Positions 26,101-33,883 of a DNA stretch of 64,000 bases are shown piece after piece; position 1 is the stretch's first letter, and each line of letters starts with the position of its first letter. Source of the DNA: CAZIVP01 sp964542915 (GTDB taxonomy: Bacteria > Calditrichota > Calditrichia > Calditrichales > Calditrichaceae); NCBI GenBank assembly GCA_964542915.1, contig CAZIVP010000002.1, positions 124,001 through 188,000 on the forward strand. Direction: 5' to 3'. The position numbers were made by a program, and so were the translations under genes. The notes under the pieces were generated by a model, which saw only the letters and a program-made list of their open reading frames with translations, ran no database searches and was not told the origin of the DNA.

Positions 26101-26230
26101 TTAAATCATACATATTGTCAATATTATTGGCGACGATCACGGTAAAATCGTTTTCTCTTAAATAGTTGGCAATACGTTCCTGCAGCAAAGAGTTTCGATG
26201 GATCAATAATACTTTTTGTTTGTACATCAT
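23147..26230 (-). CDS. Large sensor histidine kinase with N-terminal pseudo-receiver, GAF and PAS domains
   Basis: 1027 residues, no transmembrane segment seen, so probably cytosolic. The N-terminal receiver-like domain (about 5-125) has a Gly (G55 in IILWGAALT) where the phospho-accepting Asp belongs, so it cannot be phosphorylated. Two GAF-like regions follow (about 150-310 and 480-650). A PAS domain begins at EQKYRRLAETMIMGLV (about 660-780). HisKA has H798 in VHDLRSPLNII, and the HATPase domain shows DTGVGIP and GTGLGLAI. Output partner unknown; no response regulator is adjacent. It lies between coaX and mutS, 15 bp from the latter. Family call is firm, sensing role is open. Confidence 0.9.
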   Translation of the reverse strand: MMYKQKVLLIHRNSLLQERIANYLRENDFTVIVANNIDNMYDLSLSMNPDIILWGAALTAKAKKILQKMTTASNTGQLPVIAMMPDMELFDRVEIEKHGITDIVDTLPKLPELKLKIRMHLANYRRLQRYEREAHRLQEISELQFNFLRIKDSARMGEILSEYIRMLYEPVFSIVLIANPDSREYEYKKLATPEGVSNQTENDLFELPLWREYYLNNGNIEAERITDSYVLKFLNTAGLEAQACFQFPMVVDNRTFGVLIAGFSKPRLLGQNQFDELALVVSSLAMRLNNLHLEESKHQRRSEDTEEIQYLFQRLDEQEIANYLSQQLLKQLAGDVSIYFNYNEGFKFLYPQYCYQRGNEENLFSNEKPPVLMVKDYPNFEAFIESNKLSSQYDLIKNPADDLKKLASLQGNEYNAMVLFSVKVGNERKGFFMVAMKDQSNHFSNGAISEAEQMVQKATNMLLESRLIRHAQKTIKQLDRVFELGKELTLESEIDDLLKKIASSIRRTLGWNIVLLERKNLYEERYENICVLGLQKDQYEALQEKYPESIYHALRPRSFKLSQSYFFDHKLADESTDLSQKRRRFLISIGKKWNENDWIIVPIQSRGRELGYIAVNDPVEQVRPSEDKVRSLEYFANQAAVALENAALYEDLKASEQKYRRLAETMIMGLVTCDYSGNIIYANHSLAQMLNYSSSEILVGQNLMELCLAKYRSELEEQILELKNIDANQTHKLEPEAGGSGKEIELMTNDNQAIPFQIHFTPLFEQLQNVGFLGVLADLRPQKRIERLKADFNSMIVHDLRSPLNIIQGYIDIVRNQVVGKITEEQNELLFIAKENVDKVLKLIDNFMTASKLEANKFTLELETHSINTIIDAVYQQQSMLAEKKNVTLKMELDDNISFQQMDRLRIEQVLTNYLSNAIKFTGQGGQVKVKSELVKEFNELTGQENWYSQVSVSDTGVGIPEEEQTKVFSKYEQTEAGKDASLKGTGLGLAICKEIISLHKGKVWVKSTPGKGSTFYFSLPIKPLKI

Positions 26231-26248
26231 TTTGTTCCCGCTCTGCGG

Positions 26249-27016
26249 TTAGCGATGATTTTTATAATAAATCGATGCAATGCCTTCCAGGCTCAGATTA
26301 AAATCAAAGTCATCGATAAAAGCACTCTGTTCGGTTATAATACCTGCCATACCGCCGGTGGCAATGACCTTACAATCCGAACCCAACTCGTTTTTAATGG
26401 CTTCCACAAATCCTTTCAGCATATAAACCGATCCGTTCAGGATGCCGGATTGCATGCTTTCTTCGGTGGTTCGGCCGATAATATTTTTGGGAAAACGTAA
26501 CGCGACCCGCGGCAACTTGGCTGCTCTTTTGTGCAGAGTATTGATTGCCGTGGTAATACCCGGTGCAATGATTCCGCCGAGATAATCGCCGCGACGGTTA
26601 ATGCAATCGATTGTGGTTGCCGTACCAAAATCAATAATGGCCAACGGCGTACCATATTTTTCAATTCCCGCCACAGCATTACAGAGACGATCGGCGCCAA
26701 CGGCGTAGGGATTATGATACGCAACTTTCATATCCATATTCAGGTCAACATCAATAATTATGGGCTCTTTATCGATATAGCGCTGACTCAGCAGACGGTA
26801 GATATCCGTTAAATCCGGAACGACCGAGGATATACACACACCCTCCACCTGATTTGCTTCGAATCCTTTTTCCCTCAGTAAATACGTAAACACAGCACCG
26901 ATCTCATCTTCCGTACGATTGGCATCGGAAGAAATCCGCCAATCAGCCTGCAGCCGTTTGTCGCGAAACAAGCCCAAAACCGTATGGGTATTGCCGATGT
27001 CGATGGCTAAAAGCAT
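26249..27016 (-). CDS. coaX: Type III pantothenate kinase
   Basis: 255 residues from the ATG at 27016; nine in-frame codons upstream overlap birA and have no better ribosome-binding site, whereas AAAGGT precedes this ATG. Motifs: phosphate-binding DIGNTHTVLGL (about 5-15), GADRLCNAVAG, DFGTATTIDCI, and the C-terminal ATGGMAG. CoaX phosphorylates pantothenate in the first step of coenzyme A synthesis and is insensitive to CoA feedback. Only one base separates it from the birA stop, and birA-coaX adjacency is common in bacteria. Confidence 0.95.
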   Translation of the reverse strand: MLLAIDIGNTHTVLGLFRDKRLQADWRISSDANRTEDEIGAVFTYLLREKGFEANQVEGVCISSVVPDLTDIYRLLSQRYIDKEPIIIDVDLNMDMKVAYHNPYAVGADRLCNAVAGIEKYGTPLAIIDFGTATTIDCINRRGDYLGGIIAPGITTAINTLHKRAAKLPRVALRFPKNIIGRTTEESMQSGILNGSVYMLKGFVEAIKNELGSDCKVIATGGMAGIITEQSAFIDDFDFNLSLEGIASIYYKNHR

Positions 27017-27017
27017 T

Positions 27018-27830
27018 TCATACCTTTGTAATATCGCCCGCAACCAGTTCTTCCACCGAGCCGTCGTTTAAACGATATAATAAATGGCCCTCGGCGTTCA
27101 CATCGTGGAAATATACCCGTTTTTTTCCTTCCGGACCGGTGATGTCAATTTCCTGGCCAAACTGGTCGCAATACTGCTTCCATTCATACACCACGCTCTC
27201 ATAATTGGTGCGTTCCAGCTTACAGTACTGTTCTTCAAATTCATTCAAAAATTCAGCTAAAAAGGTTTCCCGATCAATCTCTTTTCCAATCTCTTCATAT
27301 AAGGAGGTTGCAGTGTCCCGAATCGATTCCGGAATTTCCTGTTTTCGCATATTCAAATTGATGCCAAATCCCATAACCAAAGCGTCTATTTTTCTCTCTT
27401 TCAGGATAGATTCCGCAAGGATACCAGCCCCCTTTTTACCGTTGAAAAAGATGTCGTTCGGCCATTTAACATTAATCTTTAAACGCTTTTGCGCGTTTTT
27501 ATCGCTATCTATAAAGCTTTCGATCGCTTTAATTAAAATATGAGCGGCAGCCAGGGTTATTTTTTGGGTTGCTTCCACATCCTGCTCGGGGCGCAGTATC
27601 ATGCTCAATAATATGTTTTTCCCTTTTTCGGCGTACCAGGAACGGTTTAACCGGCCCTTGCCCTTCGTCTGGAAATCCGTAATAACGACCGTACCTTCCG
27701 GAGCGCCCTTCCTCGCCAGTTCCATGGCTTTCGTATTGGTTGAGTTCAATTCCTCAAAATAAAATAAATTTGTGCCGAACAAACTGGAGCGAAGACGTTT
27801 TTTTAAACCTGTTGGGTCCATGTTTATCAC
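27018..27830 (-). CDS. birA: Biotin--[acetyl-CoA-carboxylase] ligase
   Basis: 270 residues without an N-terminal helix-turn-helix, so it is the ligase-only (group I) type and should not act as the biotin-operon repressor. Motifs: TDFQTKGKGRLNRSWYAEKG with the biotinyl-AMP loop, and KWPNDIFFNGKKGAGIL. It biotinylates AccB, encoded at 9.5-10.0 kb. Start could be the GTG at 27830 or the ATG at 27821. coaX follows. Confidence 0.94.
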   Translation of the reverse strand: MINMDPTGLKKRLRSSLFGTNLFYFEELNSTNTKAMELARKGAPEGTVVITDFQTKGKGRLNRSWYAEKGKNILLSMILRPEQDVEATQKITLAAAHILIKAIESFIDSDKNAQKRLKINVKWPNDIFFNGKKGAGILAESILKERKIDALVMGFGINLNMRKQEIPESIRDTATSLYEEIGKEIDRETFLAEFLNEFEEQYCKLERTNYESVVYEWKQYCDQFGQEIDITGPEGKKRVYFHDVNAEGHLLYRLNDGSVEELVAGDITKV

Positions 27831-27943
27831 GTTTCCGGGAGTTTATCGTTCGATTTTAAAGAATGCTTTAATATAATAGTTTTAACCTCATTTACAAAAG
27901 CTAAATTTCGACAGACTAATGGTTTATACAAAAAACGGGGGCC

Positions 27944-28495
27944 TCAGAAACGACGCCACGCGACGCTGTCGCCAGGTACAATATCATAGCGGTCGGCGAA
28001 TCCGGCATTGACTTCCACAACATATCGTGCGGGTTTAACGGAAGGATAGGAGCGCTGTGAGTAAGGTTTCGTATATTTCTCCGTATGAACGATTCGATGC
28101 TCATTGTTAATAAAAAACATATCCAGTGAAATGGAAGTGTTCTTCATCCAGAAATAACGACTCTCTTCCTCATCAAAAATAAACAACATGCCTTGTGTTT
28201 CCGGCAGGGTTTTGCGATGCATTAAGCCCCTGGCTCTGGTATATTCGTTTTGCGCAATTTCGACCACAATATTGATTTTTGCCTTTCCCGTCGAGTCATA
28301 GAACGTCAACGCTCCCTGGCCCAGTTGCGCCACGCTCTTAGCCTTGAGATCGGCCGGATTATCGGCCTGGGCCCTTGTGGTGGAACGACCGTCGTCCAAC
28401 GCATAATACAGGCCGGCCACTACTGAGGCTATAAACAGCACTAATACAATCAGCGCCGGAAGACGTTTGTATTTTGAAGCTTGTTTCGTTTTCAT
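27944..28495 (-). CDS. DUF192 family protein, membrane-anchored
   Basis: 183 residues. A signal anchor at about 13-34 is followed by a ~45-residue linker and a DUF192 domain (about 80-180) with the diagnostic RGLMHRKTLPETQGMLFIF and FWMKNT motifs and a C-terminal VVEVNAGFADRY block. The domain's fold is known but its function is not; most members are exported. It overlaps no gene: 24 bp separate it from the 2-hydroxyacid dehydrogenase upstream, suggesting co-transcription. Confidence 0.88.
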   Translation of the reverse strand: MKTKQASKYKRLPALIVLVLFIASVVAGLYYALDDGRSTTRAQADNPADLKAKSVAQLGQGALTFYDSTGKAKINIVVEIAQNEYTRARGLMHRKTLPETQGMLFIFDEEESRYFWMKNTSISLDMFFINNEHRIVHTEKYTKPYSQRSYPSVKPARYVVEVNAGFADRYDIVPGDSVAWRRF

Positions 28496-28519
28496 ATCAG
28501 CGCTTTCATGTATCGAACA

Positions 28520-29503
28520 TTAGAATTGATCGGGAACCGTCCATTTAAATGCGCCCTCATCGATGAAATGTTGAATTTGTTCGATCGCTTGCCGGGCTTT
28601 ACGTTGAACAGCTTCGATTGTATTAAATGCGTTGTGCGGTGTGAGAATAACGTCCTTTCGTTGTGCCAATTGCATAACCGCCTCCGCACGACTTTGATTA
28701 CTTTGAACGCCCGCTCGTAAATCATGCGCCAAAATCGGTTCATCCTCATAGACATCAAGTGCTGCGCCACGCAGATAACCCTTTTTTAGCGCCTTTAACA
28801 CATCATCAATCGGCGACATTTCACCACGCGCAATATTAATAAAGACGGGTTGCCTAACGGCCGTTTTAAACAGTTCCAGATTGAAATACGCTTTATTTTG
28901 TTCGGTTAGATTCATTGCACACACAATTATATCAGCCAACTGAAGGGCCACATCGGTGTCGATATAAGAAACATCATCATGGCGTTGTACAATATCGACG
29001 CCTAATGTTTCCATGCCAAGACTACGGCCAATATTAACAACCTGATAACCGATATTGCCGACGCCCACCACAATCAGCTTTTTACCCTGAACTTCTGAGC
29101 CGGAAAGACCGTCGCGTTCAAAACGATAAAATTGTTGCATCTGTTGCGGTAACTTTCGCATTAACGCCATTGCCATCATAATGGCTTGTTCCGCCACTGC
29201 GCGATGGCAGTAAACGGGGAGGTATCCTAATTCCAAATGGTTGTTTTTTGATTGCGTTCGAAATTGTATTAAATGATCATAGCCTGTACTGCGCGAAAGT
29301 ACGCCTTTTAACTGTGGAGACCAAGCAAGCGGCAGTTTCGATTGGGTCCTGATACTTATGACGTCAGCCGGAGGCTTTTGGTGTTGTTCTTCCTGAATGG
29401 TTTTCCGGCTAAATCCCGCATCAATATTTGGCGGCAGATGTTGCTTCAATAATTCCTGTTCTTCCTCAAACGCCTCGTAAAAATAAACTTGCATCAGTTT
29501 CAA
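28520..29503 (-). CDS. NAD-dependent D-2-hydroxyacid dehydrogenase family protein
   Basis: 327 residues. The coenzyme site VVGVGNIGYQVVNIGRSLGM (about 146-165) and the catalytic triad residues Arg in INIARGEM, Glu in VYEDEPI and His in LTPHNAF are all present. The family includes D-lactate, phosphoglycerate, formate and glyoxylate enzymes; substrate is not assignable. The N-terminal substrate domain is divergent. It is followed 24 bp later by the DUF192 gene and preceded 51 bp earlier by the GYD gene. Confidence 0.88.
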   Translation of the reverse strand: MKLMQVYFYEAFEEEQELLKQHLPPNIDAGFSRKTIQEEQHQKPPADVISIRTQSKLPLAWSPQLKGVLSRSTGYDHLIQFRTQSKNNHLELGYLPVYCHRAVAEQAIMMAMALMRKLPQQMQQFYRFERDGLSGSEVQGKKLIVVGVGNIGYQVVNIGRSLGMETLGVDIVQRHDDVSYIDTDVALQLADIIVCAMNLTEQNKAYFNLELFKTAVRQPVFINIARGEMSPIDDVLKALKKGYLRGAALDVYEDEPILAHDLRAGVQSNQSRAEAVMQLAQRKDVILTPHNAFNTIEAVQRKARQAIEQIQHFIDEGAFKWTVPDQF

Positions 29504-29554
29504 TTTTCCGAATTAAAATGGGTTTTTGCGATTTAGTTTAGTACGCCCGTTAAC

Positions 29555-29854
29555 TTACTCCACATCTTTAAATATTTCCAGATAACGTTTGTACGGAATG
29601 GCCGTGATGGTCTCTGCTTTAACCGCTCCTTTGGACATCGTAATCATTGCCACCTTGGCGGCTACTTCTTCATTGGGTGCGTCGTAAATATCCATAAAAT
29701 CATAAGGCCCTAAAAGCGCGTAGTGTTCATGCCATTGAACTTCTGGGCACTTTTCTTTGACGGTCGTAAACCAATCACGTCCAATGGTTTCCCGCGTAGA
29801 GGCATCGCCTTTACTACTTGGAGAGAGTTTTGTTAAAAGCACATAAGTCGCCAT
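29555..29854 (-). CDS. GYD domain protein
   Basis: 99 residues. MATYVLLTKLSPSS at the start and the YALLGPYDFMDIYDAPNEE block identify a GYD-family ferredoxin-like (dimeric alpha/beta barrel) protein of unknown function. Of two consecutive ATG codons I choose the second, five bases after AGGAGG. It may be the first gene of a run with the hydroxyacid dehydrogenase and DUF192 genes. Confidence 0.87.
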   Translation of the reverse strand: MATYVLLTKLSPSSKGDASTRETIGRDWFTTVKEKCPEVQWHEHYALLGPYDFMDIYDAPNEEVAAKVAMITMSKGAVKAETITAIPYKRYLEIFKDVE

Positions 29855-30093
29855 CATTTCCTCCTGTTCGATTAATCAAAATAACGGTTTCTTACACTGT
29901 TAACATACAAGTAAGCGATTCAAAAGGCAACGAAAAAACACTTTATTGACGTACAGGATTCTATCATTGGTCGCCAAACGAACGGAGTATAAATACCCCA
30001 GCGGCTGCATGCTTAAATATCTGCGATATACTAAACTTTGGGCCCTTCGAATGGATCGGTGCGGCACCATCTCTCTTTTTCTCTACGCACCAT

Positions 30094-31512
30094 TCAAACG
30101 GAAATCGCTTCCTTCTTTCGAATTCGCTCCAATCCGTTCCCGGCGTAATTTTTATGGTAGTATCTGTAGAAAATAAAGCCTGCGATCAACCCTGCCGCAA
30201 TGAATATCACATCTGTAATATCGGCCGTTCGCGTTTCCAGAAATAATTGCGCCGATTCCAGGAACGACCCTAAAACCACGCCTACTATCGCCAACCGAGG
30301 CAATAACCGCGGATAATCATAGCGATCACGCATATAGTAACCGGCGATCAATCCGAGCGGAACCGTCATAAAAAACGTTTTCAATACGTCGTAAATATTC
30401 CAGAGCGAAGTGACTTTATAATATTGGTAAAACGGTACGAGATTGCGCAATTCTAAATCATCCCGGATAACTTCCGGTGAGAGTGAAAAATTAAAGGGAT
30501 GGAAACTGTCTATCCCAATAAAAGCGGCATATACGGCCAGAATGGGAAAGAAATGCCGAATTTGCAAATCATTCGATTTGAGGAACCACGCCTTTCGTCT
30601 GCTGAGATAAAACAAAACCGAACCCAGCGTTATACCTGTATAACCGGCAATCAAGTCATTAATATCGCTAAAACGCGAACGGATCATAATCTGGAGCAGC
30701 TCCAGCAATGGAACCAAAACGACGGTCAGAACCGCCCATTTCCAAAGAGCGCGCGGCCTGCCTTTCCAGTATTTGAAATAGGCATAAAGTACAAGATAAC
30801 CGTACATCATATAAAACATGATATTTTGGATCAGGGCCGACCATTGAAAAGCAGAGTTCTGTTCACCCGCTCCGGTCACACCCAGGTATTGTCCGAGGGT
30901 ATACATCCCGAAAGGTTCTATGTTTGTATTTTTGAGACTGTGTTTAAAATCAGAAATGGTAATCGACAGGTTGAACGGTAACAGGGAAGAAAAGAGTCCG
31001 CCGGCCACAAGCAAAAGAATGAGCAGAGTGAGCGGTTCATGCTGTAGTATTTGGCGTAAACCACGCTCGATTCGTTTTTCCAGATAACGCACATAGAGGA
31101 TAGCTGCCAGCACACCGAGAAATGTACCAAATGTATTGTTTATAACGTCATGTGTGGATGTAACCCTGTAACGAAAGAACAATTGCAGCGTTTCGATGGC
31201 TGTCCCCAAAATGGCGCCGATTACGACAATCGGAACAATTCGAACACGCCCGGGCCAACGATGGCTCAAATATAAATACAACAAAAATCCTAACGGGACA
31301 AACAGAATAATATTACCGATAATATCGGTTAACGAAACCATAGCGCCGTTATGCAGAAAGGGAATCCAGTCAATTCGGTGAATATTGCGCAAAATTTTCC
31401 ACGGTTCCAGATAGGGTCGAAAAGGAATGAGCGTATTGTATGCGATGAAAAGGGCTGTTAAGACGCTTAGATATTTGTAAATATCGCCGGAACGTTGGCG
31501 GGGCATACTCAT
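30094..31512 (-). CDS. Polytopic membrane protein with three tandem VanZ-like units
   Basis: 472 residues. VanZ normally has one ~150-residue unit. Here three are visible. Unit 1 (about 15-150) ends IETLQLFF...THDVINNTFGT. Unit 2 (about 165-310) ends LELLQIMI...INDLIAGYTG. Unit 3 (about 320-460) ends LESAQLFL...ITDVIFIAAG. Each has the E-x-x-Q and D(V/L)I motifs between hydrophobic helices, about twelve membrane segments in all. VanZ confers low-level teicoplanin resistance by an unknown route. The gene overlaps the next upstream gene by four bases (ATGA), so it ends an operon with an amidase. Confidence 0.85.
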   Translation of the reverse strand: MSMPRQRSGDIYKYLSVLTALFIAYNTLIPFRPYLEPWKILRNIHRIDWIPFLHNGAMVSLTDIIGNIILFVPLGFLLYLYLSHRWPGRVRIVPIVVIGAILGTAIETLQLFFRYRVTSTHDVINNTFGTFLGVLAAILYVRYLEKRIERGLRQILQHEPLTLLILLLVAGGLFSSLLPFNLSITISDFKHSLKNTNIEPFGMYTLGQYLGVTGAGEQNSAFQWSALIQNIMFYMMYGYLVLYAYFKYWKGRPRALWKWAVLTVVLVPLLELLQIMIRSRFSDINDLIAGYTGITLGSVLFYLSRRKAWFLKSNDLQIRHFFPILAVYAAFIGIDSFHPFNFSLSPEVIRDDLELRNLVPFYQYYKVTSLWNIYDVLKTFFMTVPLGLIAGYYMRDRYDYPRLLPRLAIVGVVLGSFLESAQLFLETRTADITDVIFIAAGLIAGFIFYRYYHKNYAGNGLERIRKKEAISV

Positions 31513-32087
31513 GACCCCTTTGACGTGGCCGTCGTTTTATTGAGCAGTCGTTTCATTTCTTTCTTTTCTTCGGCAAAACGAAAAAAAGCATGAACGGGAT
31601 CAATACCTGCGCCCGTCAAAATTCCGGTTAAAATATAGTTGAGCGAATCTGGGATGGTTTGCCAGCCCAACCATTGCAAAGCGCCTATATTAAACGAAAC
31701 ACAGATGGCGACGCCAACTGCAAATCCAAGAGTATGCAAATAAAAAGCTGTCAAGCCTTTATCCAGTTTTTGCCGCACAGCGGAACCTTCGTACTCAAAG
31801 CCCCATCGATCCAAACGACGTTTTACGATTTTCCAGAGCCATTCATTGGGCCGCCGCAATATCGTCCACTTTCCAGCGAGCCACCGGTAAAACAATTTAA
31901 CAATTTGTAAAAGCCGACTGATAATGGTTGCAAAAACCAGTAAGACAAAATAAACGCGGAGTACCGATGCTCCCTCGCCGGCATTCGTAACATTAACATC
32001 CTGTGCAAAAAGACTTCCGGTCAAAAGAAGCCCTGTCGATAAAGCAACAATCAGTCGCCGTCCTCCGGTATTGTTTAATCTAAACAT
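31509..32087 (-). CDS. Membrane protein sharing a domain with the adjacent amidase
   Basis: 192 residues: a signal peptide (about 1-29, ending SLFAQD), a hydrophobic helix (about 42-62), a basic/amphipathic loop rich in Arg/Lys/Trp (about 65-110), and two more hydrophobic helices (about 115-165) ending TGILTGAGIDPVHAFFRF. The last motif and the helix before it match the N-terminal half of the amidase encoded just upstream (TGLLISGGAEPIHNLINF). No known family is recognised. Overlaps of eight bases with the amidase gene and four with the VanZ-like gene show a single translation unit. Confidence 0.75.
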   Translation of the reverse strand: MFRLNNTGGRRLIVALSTGLLLTGSLFAQDVNVTNAGEGASVLRVYFVLLVFATIISRLLQIVKLFYRWLAGKWTILRRPNEWLWKIVKRRLDRWGFEYEGSAVRQKLDKGLTAFYLHTLGFAVGVAICVSFNIGALQWLGWQTIPDSLNYILTGILTGAGIDPVHAFFRFAEEKKEMKRLLNKTTATSKGS

Positions 32088-33162
32088 AGATATACTTCTT
32101 CTGTTTGAAACGTTCGATGGCTTTCATGATCTGTTCGTCTCTCCGCCAACTTTCGGCCAATTGGCCGGACCTGGCAACTAATCGTTCCAGTGGAAAATTA
32201 TTGCCGGGACAACTGGTCTGACCGCGATTGAGCGTACGATGCGGCAATACATTTTTCTCTTTTATGTTATAAAGCAGTCGCCATAGGGCGATCATTTTGG
32301 CGCCGGTTTCAATTTGCGCTTCGGTGGGTTTGGGGTTGGTGTCCCAATCATTATAACCCTGAACCCTCGATCGGTTTTCGTAATTGCCCATAAAACAAAG
32401 CGCAAGCGAGTTTCCGTTTGAAACGCTCTTACCCTTTAGCATGTGGGCGCCAAGCGAATCCCAGCGGCCGTAATGGTGATACGCGCCATCTTTCGTGATC
32501 ACGGTATGGAAAGCCGGATGCTGATAGAAGCGTTTACTCTGCTCGTCGTTGGTTTCCTGAATATGACGTATCAATTCATCCAACTTCATATTTTCATGGG
32601 TCCCTGAATGATGGATCACAATGTACCTCGGATTCTGCTTACGCAGGGCGTGGCCTGCCTGTTTTGGATCGATTCCGCCGTCATAATCGATATCCAGCGC
32701 CGCCAATGCCCGATCGTATAACCGTTCCTTGTGTGTGTCTTCCAGTTTCTCCCGTTCGGTTCGGACCTGATCCTTTTTTCCTTTGATGAAATTTATAAGA
32801 TTATGAATGGGTTCGGCGCCGCCTGAAATAAGGAGGCCGGTGAGCATGACATCCCACCATAAAAGCGTACCGCCCTGTACCAGCTGTAATTCCCTTGCAA
32901 CGCCAAGCTGGCTTTTCCATGCAACCAGAACACCGGTAACCAGACCAATCGATTGCATAACCAGCATCTTTACGATAATGCGTCGGTTTTCCTGCTCTTT
33001 GCTTAGCGCTTTATCCGTAAGGCGAAGCAGGGATTTTTGAGAGCCGCGCGTCCATCCGATGAGCAAGAATATACGATCCAGATATTCGAGGATACGCTCG
33101 ATCACAAGCGATGCCGCTAAAAATTTGAACAGAATGGATAGATAGTGCGAGAGTTCAGCCAT
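32080..33162 (-). CDS. Membrane-anchored N-acetylmuramoyl-L-alanine amidase (Amidase_2/PGRP)
   Basis: 360 residues. The N-terminal ~130 residues are a membrane domain (hydrophobic helices at about 5-38 and 65-115) ending with the TGLLISGGAEPIH motif; a charged linker (about 130-180) leads to an Amidase_2 domain (about 185-340). Zinc ligands are visible: His in IVIHHSG, His in FHTVITKDG/HHYGRW, and the CPG cysteine in SCPGNNF. Amidase_2 enzymes cleave the lactyl-amide bond of peptidoglycan. It is first of three overlapping genes with the 192-residue membrane protein and the VanZ-like protein. It resembles phage endolysins in its catalytic part but no other phage gene is near. Confidence 0.88.
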   Translation of the reverse strand: MAELSHYLSILFKFLAASLVIERILEYLDRIFLLIGWTRGSQKSLLRLTDKALSKEQENRRIIVKMLVMQSIGLVTGVLVAWKSQLGVARELQLVQGGTLLWWDVMLTGLLISGGAEPIHNLINFIKGKKDQVRTEREKLEDTHKERLYDRALAALDIDYDGGIDPKQAGHALRKQNPRYIVIHHSGTHENMKLDELIRHIQETNDEQSKRFYQHPAFHTVITKDGAYHHYGRWDSLGAHMLKGKSVSNGNSLALCFMGNYENRSRVQGYNDWDTNPKPTEAQIETGAKMIALWRLLYNIKEKNVLPHRTLNRGQTSCPGNNFPLERLVARSGQLAESWRRDEQIMKAIERFKQKKYIYV

Positions 33163-33202
33163 AAACGCCTTTCACTTTTCGCGCCCGCGGCGGCAACTTT
33201 TG

Positions 33203-33790
33203 TTAGATTTCCACATAACGGGCTAAATCTTCCCGGTCGGTAAGATGTACAATCCATCCCTTACTGACCATCGCTTCGATCTCTTCTTTCATTTCATCTA
33301 TGGCAAGATTGTGGCGATAACAGAAGTGCCAGATATCGATCGGAGCTACCGTTAATTCATACAGAAACAATTCATCCTTATCCAGCGGCCTTTGATTCTG
33401 TAATTTTAAGATGACCTGTTCCATTTTTTCAGCGCCTTTGGGCTTAATATGGCGATCGCTGAACCAGAAATTCGGTTCATCTATGAGATCACAGATGGGA
33501 AAACCATTACTTCTGCCTGTAAACTGATACAAAAAATCCACACTCACAAGATAACGATCTTCTTCCTCGCTCCATAAATCATCCCAGACAGCGGGATCAT
33601 TTTGCCTGAGCCATTCGAAGAATGCAATCTCGGAATCCGGCAGCCTCATCATAGTATAGCCCCGGAAATATTCCACAATGTGCTGCACCTGATCGTTCCT
33701 GAGATGCAACAGTTCATGATCGTAAAATTTGATATAATCCTGATCCTTTAACTGCTGATCCTTAACGGTTAAAATATCACTCATTTGCAT
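33203..33790 (-). CDS. Unknown acidic soluble protein, 195 residues
   Basis: No family recognised. The protein is soluble, acidic, rich in Asp/Glu, Trp and Tyr, with the motif EWLRQNDPAVWDDLWSE in the middle (about 61-77), a DEPNFWFSDRHIKPKG element (about 104-119) and a helical C-terminal part with WHFCYRH (about 154-160). No signal peptide, membrane segment or repeat. Its start is an ATG close to 33790. It precedes the amidase gene by 40 bp on the same strand, so may be expressed with it. Composition matches neighbouring genes, so it looks native, not recently acquired. Confidence 0.7.
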   Translation of the reverse strand: MQMSDILTVKDQQLKDQDYIKFYDHELLHLRNDQVQHIVEYFRGYTMMRLPDSEIAFFEWLRQNDPAVWDDLWSEEEDRYLVSVDFLYQFTGRSNGFPICDLIDEPNFWFSDRHIKPKGAEKMEQVILKLQNQRPLDKDELFLYELTVAPIDIWHFCYRHNLAIDEMKEEIEAMVSKGWIVHLTDREDLARYVEI

Positions 33791-33883
33791 TTAAACACAA
33801 CAACCAATTTTTGTAATTATCGATTCATCTTTCATTAATTTTTAATATACCTTCAAAACGATGTTATCTCTATATCAAAGGTG

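Noticed and set aside
32080..33162. Prophage endolysin remnant
   Set aside because: The amidase domain is endolysin-like but it is fused to a membrane domain and overlaps two non-phage membrane genes, with no integrase, capsid or tail gene nearby.
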